Source: Bacillota bacterium (GTDB lineage Bacteria; Bacillota; Clostridia; Oscillospirales; Oscillospiraceae). Taken from it: a stretch of 32,412 nucleotides of DNA. The notes under the pieces are model-generated. The model saw only the letters and a program-made list of their open reading frames with translations, ran no database searches and was not told where the DNA came from. How positions within the stretch are numbered: position 1 is the stretch's first letter; every line of letters begins with the position of its first letter. The DNA is taken from contig JAQXWB010000023.1 of the NCBI GenBank assembly GCA_029225225.1, positions 1 to 32,412 of the forward strand, written 5' to 3'. Below, one piece after another: positions 1 through 7,221 of the stretch. The translations under genes were made by a program, and so were the position numbers.

Positions 1-137
1 CGTCAGGTCAAGGTTTTGCCTCCAGCTTCCTTCAGATTCCACCTCACGATGGACACCCTTGCTCTTGGCTATAGCCTTCCCGCTACCGGGCGGCTTCGGG
101 ACTTTCACCCGTTAGAGTATGCGCCCGCCGGGCGCAC
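1..137 (-). mobile_element. Group II intron, 5' end only (cut by window edge)
   Basis: Read on the minus strand, the sequence from 137 downward begins GTGCGCCCGGCGGGCGCA. It carries the GUGYG 5' splice-site consensus of group II introns, followed by a GC hairpin. It continues with stretches typical of bacterial intron domain I, such as ACGGGTGAAAGTCCCG near 117-102 and GGTGTCCATCGTGAGGTGG near 57-39. Only about 137 nt lie in the window, so the reverse transcriptase and domains V/VI would be beyond the left edge. The boundary falls four bases after the terminator hairpin of the xdh operon, which is the usual kind of site for class C introns. Identification rests on recalled consensus and position, without a covariance search. 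Confidence 0.8.
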
Positions 138-141
138 TAGA

Positions 142-174
142 AAGTGCCGCCTGCCTTCGTGGCAAGCGGCACTT
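142..174 (-). terminator. Rho-independent terminator of the xdh operon
   Basis: On the minus strand, a 9-bp stem AAGTGCCGC/GCGGCACTT closes an inner TGCC/GGCA stem with loop ACGAA. TTTCTA follows immediately and then the intron 5' end. It lies 14 nt after the xdhC stop. The U-tract is short because the intron boundary interrupts it. Confidence 0.8.
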
Positions 175-188
175 GTATTTGTTGCAGT

Positions 189-686
189 TCATTCCGGCAT
201 GGGTTTGCCGAGGCGGCGGTACATCGTCTTTTTGACGGCGCGGATAATATTCTCATAGCCCGTGCAGCGGCACAGGTGGCCGGACAGGAGCTTGCGCAGC
301 TCAGCGTCGGTATACTCCTTGCCGCTCTCCAAAATCTCAAGGGAGCTGAGAATAAAGCCGGGCGTGCAGAAGCCGCACTGAATGGCAGCCTCGTCGATAA
401 ACGCCTGCTGAATATCCGACAGCTCGCCATTCGGGCCCATCAGACTTTCAAGGGTACGGATCTTTTTCCCGTTCGCCCAGACCGCGAGGTAAATGCAGGA
501 GTTAAACGCCTCGCCGTCGATCAGCACCGTGCATGCGCCGCACTCGCCGACCTCACAGCCCTTCTTGACGGAGGTCATGCGGAAGTCGTTGCGGAGCATG
601 TCGGTCAGACTGGCGCGGACGTCAACCATCTGCTCAACATCCTTGCCGTTGAGGTTGTACTTGACCAGCATATATTGCTTTCCCAT
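189..686 (-). CDS. xdhC: Xanthine dehydrogenase family, [2Fe-2S] subunit
   Basis: 165-residue iron-sulfur subunit that passes electrons from the molybdenum centre to the FAD subunit in the cytoplasm. The N-terminal plant-ferredoxin-like cluster ligands are C44, C49, C52 and C64 (GCEVGECGAC). The second cluster domain has C104, C107, C139 and C141 (QCGFCTPG and CRCTG). Length and sequence follow E. coli XdhC (159 residues, recalled). The ATG at 686 is chosen because an AGGAGG lies 8 nt upstream and the codon overlaps the xdhB stop as TAATG; a longer reading to 782 would run into xdhB. It is the last gene of xdhA-xdhB-xdhC and is followed by a terminator. The true substrate (xanthine, hypoxanthine, nicotinate or another heterocycle) cannot be read from this subunit. 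Confidence 0.93.
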   Translation of the reverse strand: MGKQYMLVKYNLNGKDVEQMVDVRASLTDMLRNDFRMTSVKKGCEVGECGACTVLIDGEAFNSCIYLAVWANGKKIRTLESLMGPNGELSDIQQAFIDEAAIQCGFCTPGFILSSLEILESGKEYTDAELRKLLSGHLCRCTGYENIIRAVKKTMYRRLGKPMPE

Positions 687-1567
687 TACAGCGCACCTCC
701 TGCTCGTTTGACGGATTCGATGATGCAGCGCTTCGCGGATTCTACAGCGACATGCTGACGCAGCGCCTTCGATGCTCTCCACGAGTCACGCGGATTGATA
801 TCCTCCAGCACCTTCTGTGAGAACACCTCGATATTCTCCATGTTGACTTCCTTCCCGTTGATGAACGCCTCCGCGTTCGGGGCGCGCATCGGAATGGGGC
901 CGGCAACACCGTAAGCAACACGGACGCGCTCGAAGGTCTTTTTGTCCGCGGACAGGCGGACGTTGACCGAGCAGCCGTTCGTCGCGATATCCAGCGCGTT
1001 GCGCATGGCGTACTTAATATAATAGCCGTAGGTGTTCTCGTAGCTCTCCTTCGGAATGAGGATCGCGGTCTGAATTTCATCCGGACGGATATCGACGACC
1101 TTGGCTTTCAGATAAAAGTCCTTGATCGGCACGCGGCGCTTGCCGTCCTTGCCGGTCAGCTCGACGATTGCCTCCCACGCGTGGAGGGTCGAAGCGGAGT
1201 CTGCGGAGGTCACGCCGTTGCAGGTGTTGCCGCCGATGGTGCCGATGTTTCGAATCTGAGGCCCGCCGACCTGATCGACCGCCTCGCCGAGAACGTTGAT
1301 ATATTTCTGAATGAGGGGATCTCTTGTAATATGGGAGAAGCTCGTCAGACTGCCGATGCGGAGCGTCTCATCCTCGTCCATGGAGACACCGCGCAGCTCG
1401 TCGAGCATGTAGATGGAGATCAGCTCCACACCCGCGCGCTTGCCCTCGCGCATCTGCACCAGAACGTCCGAGCCGCCGGCAATGATGTGCGCTTCGGGAT
1501 GCTCGATCCGCAGACGAACGGCGTCCTCCACGCTCGCGGACTCATAATAGGCTTTCATATCATACAT
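686..1567 (-). CDS. xdhB: Xanthine dehydrogenase family, FAD-binding subunit
   Basis: 293-residue FAD subunit of the molybdenum hydroxylase. It accepts electrons from the [2Fe-2S] subunit and hands them to NAD or another acceptor. The FAD-binding motif IIAGGSDVLVQ is near residues 28-38, and the second flavin segment TIGGNTCNG is near 113. The end, with PRDSWRASKALRQH, matches E. coli XdhB (292 residues) closely. The start ATG follows xdhA after only 3 nt and is preceded by AAAGGAGAATTGAGCC, a strong ribosome-binding site. Its stop overlaps the xdhC start by one base, so all three subunits are very probably made from one transcript in equal amounts. No frameshift or missing domain is visible. 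Confidence 0.93.
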   Translation of the reverse strand: MYDMKAYYESASVEDAVRLRIEHPEAHIIAGGSDVLVQMREGKRAGVELISIYMLDELRGVSMDEDETLRIGSLTSFSHITRDPLIQKYINVLGEAVDQVGGPQIRNIGTIGGNTCNGVTSADSASTLHAWEAIVELTGKDGKRRVPIKDFYLKAKVVDIRPDEIQTAILIPKESYENTYGYYIKYAMRNALDIATNGCSVNVRLSADKKTFERVRVAYGVAGPIPMRAPNAEAFINGKEVNMENIEVFSQKVLEDINPRDSWRASKALRQHVAVESAKRCIIESVKRAGGAL

Positions 1568-1570
1568 GGC

Positions 1571-3880
1571 TCAATTCTCCTTTCTCCACGGGTCGTTGAT
1601 CAAGCCCTCCTCAGAGAAGCGCTTGAACAGGATGTGCGGCGTCATCGGTGCATCGTCAATCGCCACGCCGGTTGCGTTCAAAATGGCGTTGCGGATTGCA
1701 GGCGCGACGGGGCACGCAGGCGGCTCGCCGAGTGCCTTCGTGCCGAAGGGGCTGGTCGGCTCGGGATTTTCGACGAACTGCGCCTCCAAATGCGGGTGAT
1801 CCATCGTGGACGAGAGCTTGTAGTCGAGCAGGTTGTTGTTCAGCGGCTTGCCCGTCTTTTCGTCGAACAGAAGCTGTTCGGAGAGGGCGTAGCCGATGCC
1901 CATCGACATACCGCCGTGTACCTGCGCGGCAGCAAGCTGCGGGTTGATGAGCTTGCCGCAGTCGTGGACATTGATGATCTTGTCGATCTTCACGCGGCAC
2001 ATCGGAACATCCACCGTAACCTCGACGCAGCAGCAGCCGAAGGAATAGGCATTGTTGCGGATCTGATAGGTCGATTCCGCCGTGATATGCTCGGAATGCG
2101 AAAGGCTGTAGAACGCCTCAGTCGCCAGATCCTTGAGGCTCATCAGAACGCGTCCGTCCGTCGTGCGGACGATGTTGCTCTCAATGATGTCGAGATTCGC
2201 AATTGCCACACGGGTCAGCTCGTTTGCGTATTTGAGGATCTTTTCCTTCAGGATGTTGCCGGTCTGCGTGATGGAGAAGCCGACAACATAGGTCTGACGG
2301 GACGCGTAGGCGCCGAGGCCGAAGGGCGTCACATCGGTATCCTGCGTGGAGATCACATGGACGTCTCTGTAGTCCTTGATGCCGACCACATCCGCCGCCA
2401 TCTGTGCATATGCGGTGTCCGCGCCCTGACCGATCTCCGTCTCGCCGACCTGCACCTGAATGGAGCCGTCCTGATTGAGCACCATACGGCAGGAGGAGTG
2501 CTCCAGCGCAATGGGCCAGACGGCGGTGTTGTACCAGAACGGCGCAATGCCCACGCCCTTGCGGATATCGCCGGTCTGATGCGCATACTCCGCGTGCTTG
2601 CGGTCATAGTCGATATAGGCAATTGCCTTGTCGAAGCACTGATTGAAGCTGTCGTAATAGTTCTCGTTCTTTGAGAAGCCGTCCACATAGCCGACCGGCA
2701 TGATATGCTCGCGGCGGAATTGCAGGGAATCAACGCCCAGCACCTTGCAGATATCCTCAATATGGCACTCGTGCGCCCACGACGCCTGCGGCATACCGTA
2801 GCCGCGCATCGCGCCTGCGGTGGAGCGGTTGGTAAAGACGGTGTACGCGTCGCAGTCAAAGTTGTCGCAGGGATAAAGCTGCGGGAAGGAGCCCATCGCC
2901 TTGGCGACGATGGAGTGACCATGCGAGGCGTAAGCGCCCTGATTGGAGAAGCACTCGACCTTACGGGCCACAAAGGTGCCGTCCGGACGGAGCCAAGAAA
3001 CCATGTGGAATCGAATGGCATGGCGCACGCGGTTGGAGACGAAGGTGTCCTCACGGGGGATGTCGATCTTGACAAGCCGACCGCCGAGCTGCATAGACAG
3101 CCACGCGACCAGCGGCTCGTACAACGTATCCTGCTTGTTGCCGAAGCCGCCGCCGATATAGGGCTTAATCACGCGGACGCGGCCCCAGTCGATGCCGAGC
3201 GCCTGACCGACCGTGCGGCGGACAATGTGCGGAATCTGTGTGGAGGAGACAATGACAATCTTGCCGGACTCCTCATAGGCATAGGCGACATGGTTCTCAA
3301 TGTGGCAGTGCTGCACGGTCGGGGTGTTGTACCACTTATCGACGCAGATCAGTCCCTTTTCCTTGATCGCTTCCTCATAATTGCCCTTACGGCTCGAGGT
3401 GTGCTTCAAGATGTTGTTGGGGTATTGCTTGTGGAGCTGCGGCGCGTCATCCTTCATGGCCTCCTGCACGTCAAGGACAAAGGGCAACTCCTCATATTCG
3501 ACCTTGACCAATTCGGCGGCCTGCGCAGCGGCAACCTCATCCTCCGCCACAACGGCAGCAACGTCGTCGCCGTAATAACGGACATGGCGGTTGAGCAGAC
3601 GGCGGTCAGCGACATCCTGATGCGCCTCCTCGACCGACCAAGGGTGACCGGCGGTCGGGAATTTGATATCGGGAACGTCAAAACAGGTGAAGATCTTTAC
3701 TACGCCGGGGATCTTTTCGGCTTCCGAGATGTCAACGGATTTCACATAGCCGTGCGCAATCGTGGAGCGAACCACACGGGTGACGAGCGCACGACGGTCG
3801 CACAGGTCGTCCGTGTATTTGGCTCTGCCGGTAGCCTTGTCAAACGCGTCAACGCGGGCTACGCTTTTGCCAACATTCAT
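1571..3880 (-). CDS. xdhA: Xanthine dehydrogenase family, molybdopterin-binding subunit
   Basis: 769-residue catalytic subunit that binds the molybdenum cytosine dinucleotide cofactor and hydroxylates a purine or related heterocycle. The N-terminal RVDAFDKATGRAKYTDD (9-25) is the usual aldehyde oxidase/xanthine dehydrogenase hammerhead start. The cofactor motif GGGFGNK is at 243-249, and the catalytic glutamate sits in ALGEPP (E719) near the C-terminus. The length is close to E. coli XdhA (752). The start is set by AGGAGG 10 nt upstream. It heads xdhABC. A nearby mocA gene could supply the cytidylylated cofactor, and the YedE/YedF/DUF3343 genes 9 kb away raise the possibility of a labile selenium ligand; no selenocysteine codon is seen here. 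Substrate assignment is family-level only. Confidence 0.92.
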   Translation of the reverse strand: MNVGKSVARVDAFDKATGRAKYTDDLCDRRALVTRVVRSTIAHGYVKSVDISEAEKIPGVVKIFTCFDVPDIKFPTAGHPWSVEEAHQDVADRRLLNRHVRYYGDDVAAVVAEDEVAAAQAAELVKVEYEELPFVLDVQEAMKDDAPQLHKQYPNNILKHTSSRKGNYEEAIKEKGLICVDKWYNTPTVQHCHIENHVAYAYEESGKIVIVSSTQIPHIVRRTVGQALGIDWGRVRVIKPYIGGGFGNKQDTLYEPLVAWLSMQLGGRLVKIDIPREDTFVSNRVRHAIRFHMVSWLRPDGTFVARKVECFSNQGAYASHGHSIVAKAMGSFPQLYPCDNFDCDAYTVFTNRSTAGAMRGYGMPQASWAHECHIEDICKVLGVDSLQFRREHIMPVGYVDGFSKNENYYDSFNQCFDKAIAYIDYDRKHAEYAHQTGDIRKGVGIAPFWYNTAVWPIALEHSSCRMVLNQDGSIQVQVGETEIGQGADTAYAQMAADVVGIKDYRDVHVISTQDTDVTPFGLGAYASRQTYVVGFSITQTGNILKEKILKYANELTRVAIANLDIIESNIVRTTDGRVLMSLKDLATEAFYSLSHSEHITAESTYQIRNNAYSFGCCCVEVTVDVPMCRVKIDKIINVHDCGKLINPQLAAAQVHGGMSMGIGYALSEQLLFDEKTGKPLNNNLLDYKLSSTMDHPHLEAQFVENPEPTSPFGTKALGEPPACPVAPAIRNAILNATGVAIDDAPMTPHILFKRFSEEGLINDPWRKEN

Positions 3881-3902
3881 ATTATGTAAACCTCCTGACG
3901 AT

Positions 3903-3958
3903 AATTTCGAACGAAATAAACAAAAAGCGGCTCGTTCTGATAATACATTTTGAGTATA
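3903..3958 (-). promoter_or_regulatory. Possible xdh promoter and operator-like inverted repeat
   Basis: Read on the minus strand there is a TATACT -10-like box at 3958-3953, without a convincing -35. Between it and xdhA lies ATTTCGAACGAAAT (6-nt arms around AA, near 3904-3917). The arrangement would suit a repressor site, but the match is weak and position-based. Confidence 0.3.
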
Positions 3959-4130
3959 TCATAAAATGTACGGAAAGGAAAGAAAAATCGTTATCCTATT
4001 TGCAAAATAACGCAAAAAAAGAAAAGGCTGGAAAATTTGCGGCAAAGCGGGTATAGTATATGAGACGAAGGACTAAAGACTAAGGACTAAAGGAGCAGGG
4101 AGAATGCCCCCGGAGCACTCCCCTCCCCCT

Positions 4131-4243
4131 GTCATTGCGAGGAGCGCCAGCGACGCGGCAATCTCATGCAGGAACTACCAAGTGTGTACAAACCAGCAAC
4201 CGGAGATTGCCACGACCAGTGTGCGCACTGGTCTCGCAATGAC
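4131..4243. repeat. Intergenic palindromic element, family 1, copy A
   Basis: The left arm starts GTCATTGCGAGGAGCG and ends GGCAATCTC. The right arm is its inverted counterpart, GAGATTGCC to CTCGCAATGAC. The two are joined by a linker containing CAGGAACTACC and GTGTACAAA. The whole unit can fold into a long hairpin with terminal inverted repeats and carries no coding frame. Confidence 0.9.
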
Positions 4244-4263
4244 AGATGGTGTCGCCTCCCCCT

Positions 4264-4375
4264 GTCATTGCGAGGAGCGCAGCGACGCGGCAATCTCATG
4301 CAGGAAGTAGCAAGTGCGTACAAACCTACAGCTAGAGATTGCCACGACCAGTGTGCGCACTGGTCTCGCAATGAC
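4264..4375. repeat. Intergenic palindromic element, family 1, copy B
   Basis: Second full copy, 20 nt after copy A, with nearly identical arms and a variant linker (GGAAGTAGCAAGTGCGTACAAA). The right arm 4335-4375 is base-for-base the same as 4203-4243. The high similarity suggests recent duplication. Confidence 0.9.
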
Positions 4376-4394
4376 AGATAGGGTCGCCTCCACC

Positions 4395-4430
4395 TGTCAT
4401 TGCGAGGAGCGCCAGCGACGTGGCAATCTA
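4395..4430. repeat. Half copy of palindromic element, family 1
   Basis: Left arm only: GTCATTGCGAGGAGCG followed by GTGGCAATCT. No right arm follows, so this is a truncated or solitary half-unit. Confidence 0.85.
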
Positions 4431-4556
4431 TTTCCCCACCCAGTATGCACTTGGTCGTTCCCGCCTGCCTCTGCTGCCGTGCGGTCGGCACCGGATGCAC
4501 GCATATTTCCACCCCGAATGAGGTAAAATAAACGATAAGAATCGGAGGGCCATAAC

Positions 4557-5156
4557 ATGCAAACTTTAAAGATCGGCTGCGTTGTCATGGCGGCGGGAAA
4601 CGCGGCGCGCTTCGGCAAGAACAAGCTCGCTGCGGAGGTAAACGGCAAGTCCCTGATCCGCCACGCGTTGGAAGCAGTGCCGAAAGAACCGTTTTCCCGC
4701 GTCGCCGTTGTCACGCAGTACCCTGAAATTGCGGAAATGGCAAGAGAGTTCGGCTTCGAGCCAATCGAAAACAAACACCCGGACTACGGCATCAGCCACA
4801 CAATCGCCCTCGGCACGCAGGCGCTTTCGGAATGTGACGCAATCCTGTATCTGGTGTCTGACCAACCGCTTTTGGACAGCGCTTCCGTTGCGCGCGTCGT
4901 CTCCTGCTGGCGGGAGCATCCGCAGTATATCGTCGGCGCGGCGCACAACGGCAAACGCGGCAATCCCTGTATTTTTCCGCGCGAGTTTTACGGCGAGCTG
5001 CTCGCGCTGACCGAGGATCACGGCGGCAACAGCGTCATTCGCTGCCATCCCGACCGCCTCTTAACGGTCGAGGTCGCACAAGAGGAGCTGACGGATGTAG
5101 ACACCCCCAAGGCGCTCAAAGATCTGCAAACACAGCTTGGCAAACAGGCTCCCTAA
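4557..5156 (+). CDS. mocA: Molybdenum cofactor cytidylyltransferase (MocA-like)
   Basis: 199-residue nucleotidyltransferase of the MobA/MocA fold. MocA joins CMP from CTP to Mo-molybdopterin, giving the cytosine dinucleotide cofactor used by xanthine dehydrogenase-type enzymes. The N-terminal loop VVMAAGNAARFGKNKL (9-24) is the nucleotide-binding signature (AAGxxxRxGxxK). Other family marks are YLVSDQPLL near 98-106, GNPCIFP near 140 and DVDTP near 181. The ribosome-binding site CGGAGGGCC precedes the ATG. It lies divergent to xdhABC, which supports a dedicated maturation role. Related selenium-cluster proteins (YgfJ type) have the same fold, so a role in a selenium-dependent molybdenum hydroxylase is a reasonable alternative. 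Confidence 0.85.
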   Translation: MQTLKIGCVVMAAGNAARFGKNKLAAEVNGKSLIRHALEAVPKEPFSRVAVVTQYPEIAEMAREFGFEPIENKHPDYGISHTIALGTQALSECDAILYLVSDQPLLDSASVARVVSCWREHPQYIVGAAHNGKRGNPCIFPREFYGELLALTEDHGGNSVIRCHPDRLLTVEVAQEELTDVDTPKALKDLQTQLGKQAP

Positions 5157-5312
5157 GGAATCTCTGAACAAATCAGCGGATCTTTTGCTGCAACTTATCG
5201 GTTCGAAAACCTTGAAATACGCAGAGTATTCCTGCGGTTTTCAAACCTCCATTTGCGATAAAATCTCTCGCCGACCGCTCTTGTGGATTTTGAGAATCCC
5301 AACAACATGCTT
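5157..5312. other. Gap after mocA, possible transposon-derived debris
   Basis: 156 nt without a supported gene. It begins CTAAGGAATCTCTGAACAAA (from 5152), which resembles CTAAGGAAACGCTGAACAAA at 20688-20707. Both may be ends of the same insertion element family; nothing else here is recognisable. Confidence 0.3.
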
Positions 5313-5318
5313 AAAAAA

Positions 5319-5344
5319 CGCAAGCCGGCATTCGTCGGCTTGCG
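5319..5344. terminator. Bidirectional terminator between mocA and the deacetylase gene
   Basis: 9-bp stem CGCAAGCCG/CGGCTTGCG with an A-run on the left and TCGTTTTCTTT on the right, so it can stop transcription from both convergent genes. Confidence 0.85.
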
Positions 5345-5353
5345 TCGTTTTCT

Positions 5354-6577
5354 TTATGTGCCTGCTGCGGAGATGTATGAGGCAAAGGTGTAGATATCCG
5401 TATAGCGCGAGATATAGAAGCGGCTGACCAAGAACGGATCGTCAGAAGTGTTATACTGCCCGCCGACCATTTTGATGCCGAACAGGTAGTGGCGTGCGGC
5501 AACCTCCAGCGTCAGATTGCTGTACTTTCCCGTCGGGTAGCACAGAACATAGGGGATTCTTCCCGTGATACGGGTAATGACCTTTTTCGTCTCGCTCAGC
5601 TCGTATTCCAGCGTCTCCTCGCCCATCGCATCCATATCGTCATGGGTGTAGCCGTGGCTCTGGATGGACACCAAACCGGAGTCCGCCATTTCGCGAATCT
5701 GTTCCTCGGTCATTTTGTGCGTCATTCCGGCAGCATTGCCAATCACGAACACCGTCGCCTTCACCTGATGCTTTTGCAGCAGCGGCAGCAGCTCGTTATA
5801 GTTGTCGTCATAGCCGTCGTCAAAGGTCAGAATGACGGGCTTGTCATAGTCCTCGATGTGCGCCAGATCCTCAAACCAGATTGGGTCATAGCCGTTTTCC
5901 ACGAGATAGGCAAGCTGCTCGTCCATGCTCGACGGGCTGACGAACAGTTCGTCAATGCCCCACATGTTGTCACTGACCGCGTGGTACATCAGCACGGGGA
6001 CATTGACATCCTCAGGAATGTCGAAAGCTCTGGCGGCGGGCGTGATATAAGTGATACCGCTCTCCTCATCCGTCCATATCGGATAGCCGAGCGCCTCCGC
6101 CGTTTCCATCAGCGGCAGCAGCCCGCCTTCCTCGGTCGTATAAATATAGGTTGCGGCATGCCCGAAGGGTTTTCCGTTGGCGAGAATGCCGTCATCCGTG
6201 CTTTCCACGGTATCCGCTCCCGTAAGGCGCAGAGGCTGCTCGCTTTCCAAGGTCAGACCGGTCGCTTCGGCAAAATCCGACGCGCGGATATAAGTATAAA
6301 GCGTGTCGTAGTAGCTCTGCACGGTATAGCACTCCACCGCCTTACCGCTTAAAATGTACACGCTCTCCGCAGGGATCAGGACGGTGGGGGGTTCGGTGGT
6401 GGTGGTCGGCGGTTCCGTGGTTGTCGTCTGCGTCGTCGGCTGCTCCGTGGTCGACGGTACCGGCGTCTCAGAGGGGGCGGGCTGTGCAGGCATCCGATCC
6501 GTAGTGAAATACAGCACGCCGGCAGCCACCAGCAGGAGCGCTAAAATCACCGATAATACAATGATCGCCCGTTTCAT
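5354..6577 (-). CDS. Membrane-anchored polysaccharide deacetylase (CE4)
   Basis: 407-residue surface enzyme predicted to remove acetyl groups from peptidoglycan or another N-acetylated glycan. A signal anchor spans about 4-24. A Thr/Pro/Glu linker (30-66) leads to a region resembling a copper amine oxidase N-terminal-type (stalk) domain (about 70-180). The CE4 NodB domain starts near 190: VLMYH (195-199), metal/catalytic motif TFDDG (251-255), and SHGYTH (307-312) with the two metal histidines. The gene starts one base after the nrdR stop, so it is co-transcribed with nrdR. The start ATG fits an upstream GGAGAAGTGAG ribosome-binding site. The substrate cannot be decided from sequence. Confidence 0.9.
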   Translation of the reverse strand: MKRAIIVLSVILALLLVAAGVLYFTTDRMPAQPAPSETPVPSTTEQPTTQTTTTEPPTTTTEPPTVLIPAESVYILSGKAVECYTVQSYYDTLYTYIRASDFAEATGLTLESEQPLRLTGADTVESTDDGILANGKPFGHAATYIYTTEEGGLLPLMETAEALGYPIWTDEESGITYITPAARAFDIPEDVNVPVLMYHAVSDNMWGIDELFVSPSSMDEQLAYLVENGYDPIWFEDLAHIEDYDKPVILTFDDGYDDNYNELLPLLQKHQVKATVFVIGNAAGMTHKMTEEQIREMADSGLVSIQSHGYTHDDMDAMGEETLEYELSETKKVITRITGRIPYVLCYPTGKYSNLTLEVAARHYLFGIKMVGGQYNTSDDPFLVSRFYISRYTDIYTFASYISAAGT

Positions 6578-6578
6578 C

Positions 6579-7034
6579 TCACTTCTCCTCCAGAATCTTT
6601 GTCAGCTCATGCATAAAGCTGTTGATGTCCTTGAACTGGCGGTAGACCGAGGCAAAGCGCACATAGGCAACCTCGTCCAAAGGCTTCAGCCGCTCCATCA
6701 CCAGCTCGCCGATCTTTTGCGACGGAATCTCACGCTCCAGAGAGTTCTGCACGATCTGTTCGATCTCCGAAACCGCCGCCTCCAGATCCGCCATGCTCAC
6801 GGGACGCTTTTCACAGGCGCGCACCATACCGCGCAGAATCTTATTGCGGTCAAACGGCTCGCGGCTGTTGTCCTTCTTCACGACGGCAATCGGCAGGCTC
6901 TCCACCGTCTCATAGGTAGTAAAACGCTTCTGGCAGGAAAGGCACTCTCTGCGGCGGCGGATACTGGTGTCGTCGTCAGAGTGCCGGGAATCGACGACCT
7001 TACTCTCTTGGTAGCCACAATACGGACATTTCAT
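6579..7034 (-). CDS. nrdR: Transcriptional repressor NrdR
   Basis: 151-residue nucleotide-sensing repressor of ribonucleotide reductase genes. The zinc ribbon uses C3, C6, C31 and C34 (MKCPYCG and ECLSCQKRF), followed by the ATP-cone domain (about 49-139) that senses ATP/dATP. Length and sequence are typical (150-160 residues). AAGGAGATACC stands before the ATG. It is the first gene of a two-gene unit with the deacetylase. No ribonucleotide reductase gene lies in the window, so its targets are elsewhere. Confidence 0.97.
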   Translation of the reverse strand: MKCPYCGYQESKVVDSRHSDDDTSIRRRRECLSCQKRFTTYETVESLPIAVVKKDNSREPFDRNKILRGMVRACEKRPVSMADLEAAVSEIEQIVQNSLEREIPSQKIGELVMERLKPLDEVAYVRFASVYRQFKDINSFMHELTKILEEK

Positions 7035-7165
7035 TATGGTATCTCCTTTTCGTTTTGGCGTTTGTTGCTCTTTTCCTTTTATGATAGTTAGCTTTATTTT
7101 ATCAAAGGGAGTTCCAAATGTCTATCCCTTTTTTCAGCTTTTCCCACCTGTTTTTTCAGAAAAGA

Positions 7166-7194
7166 TTGCACTTTCCACCGAATTATGCTATACT
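7166..7194 (+). promoter_or_regulatory. Sigma-70-type promoter of the permease gene
   Basis: TTGCAC (7166-7171), 17-nt spacer, TATACT (7189-7194), then a short leader with AGGAGG before the ATG at 7222. The leader is too short for a riboswitch, and no PyrR or purine aptamer is visible. Confidence 0.8.
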
Positions 7195-7221
7195 GAACAT
7201 ATCACTTTTTAGGAGGACATT

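Larger units (their letters stand above)
3890..4556. other. Gap between xdhA and mocA, filled with palindromic repeats
   Basis: Divergent gap of 667 nt without a plausible gene. It holds the xdh leader, a short direct repeat of the type GGACTAAAG (about 4069-4092), two full copies and one half copy of a palindromic repeat (4131-4243, 4264-4375, 4395-4430), and then the mocA leader. Short open frames inside the repeats are not genes. Confidence 0.8.

Noticed and set aside
1181-2674. Long plus-strand open frame of 497 codons opposite xdhA/xdhB
   Set aside because: It is antisense to well-supported subunits; the codon bias of GC-rich genes keeps the opposite frame open. No family resemblance and no ribosome-binding site.
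1571-3880. Selenocysteine codon in the molybdenum subunit
   Set aside because: The frame is uninterrupted and has no in-frame TGA; a selenium link, if any, would be through the cofactor.
2705-3889. Long plus-strand open frame of 394 codons opposite xdhA
   Set aside because: Shadow of the xdhA reading frame, with no recognisable domain.
4104-4526. Several short frames inside the repeats
   Set aside because: They translate the palindromic repeat itself in different frames, giving the same peptide pieces repeatedly; not genes.
7195-7221. Riboswitch or PyrR attenuator before the permease gene
   Set aside because: Only about 20 nt lie between the promoter and the ribosome-binding site; no aptamer fits.
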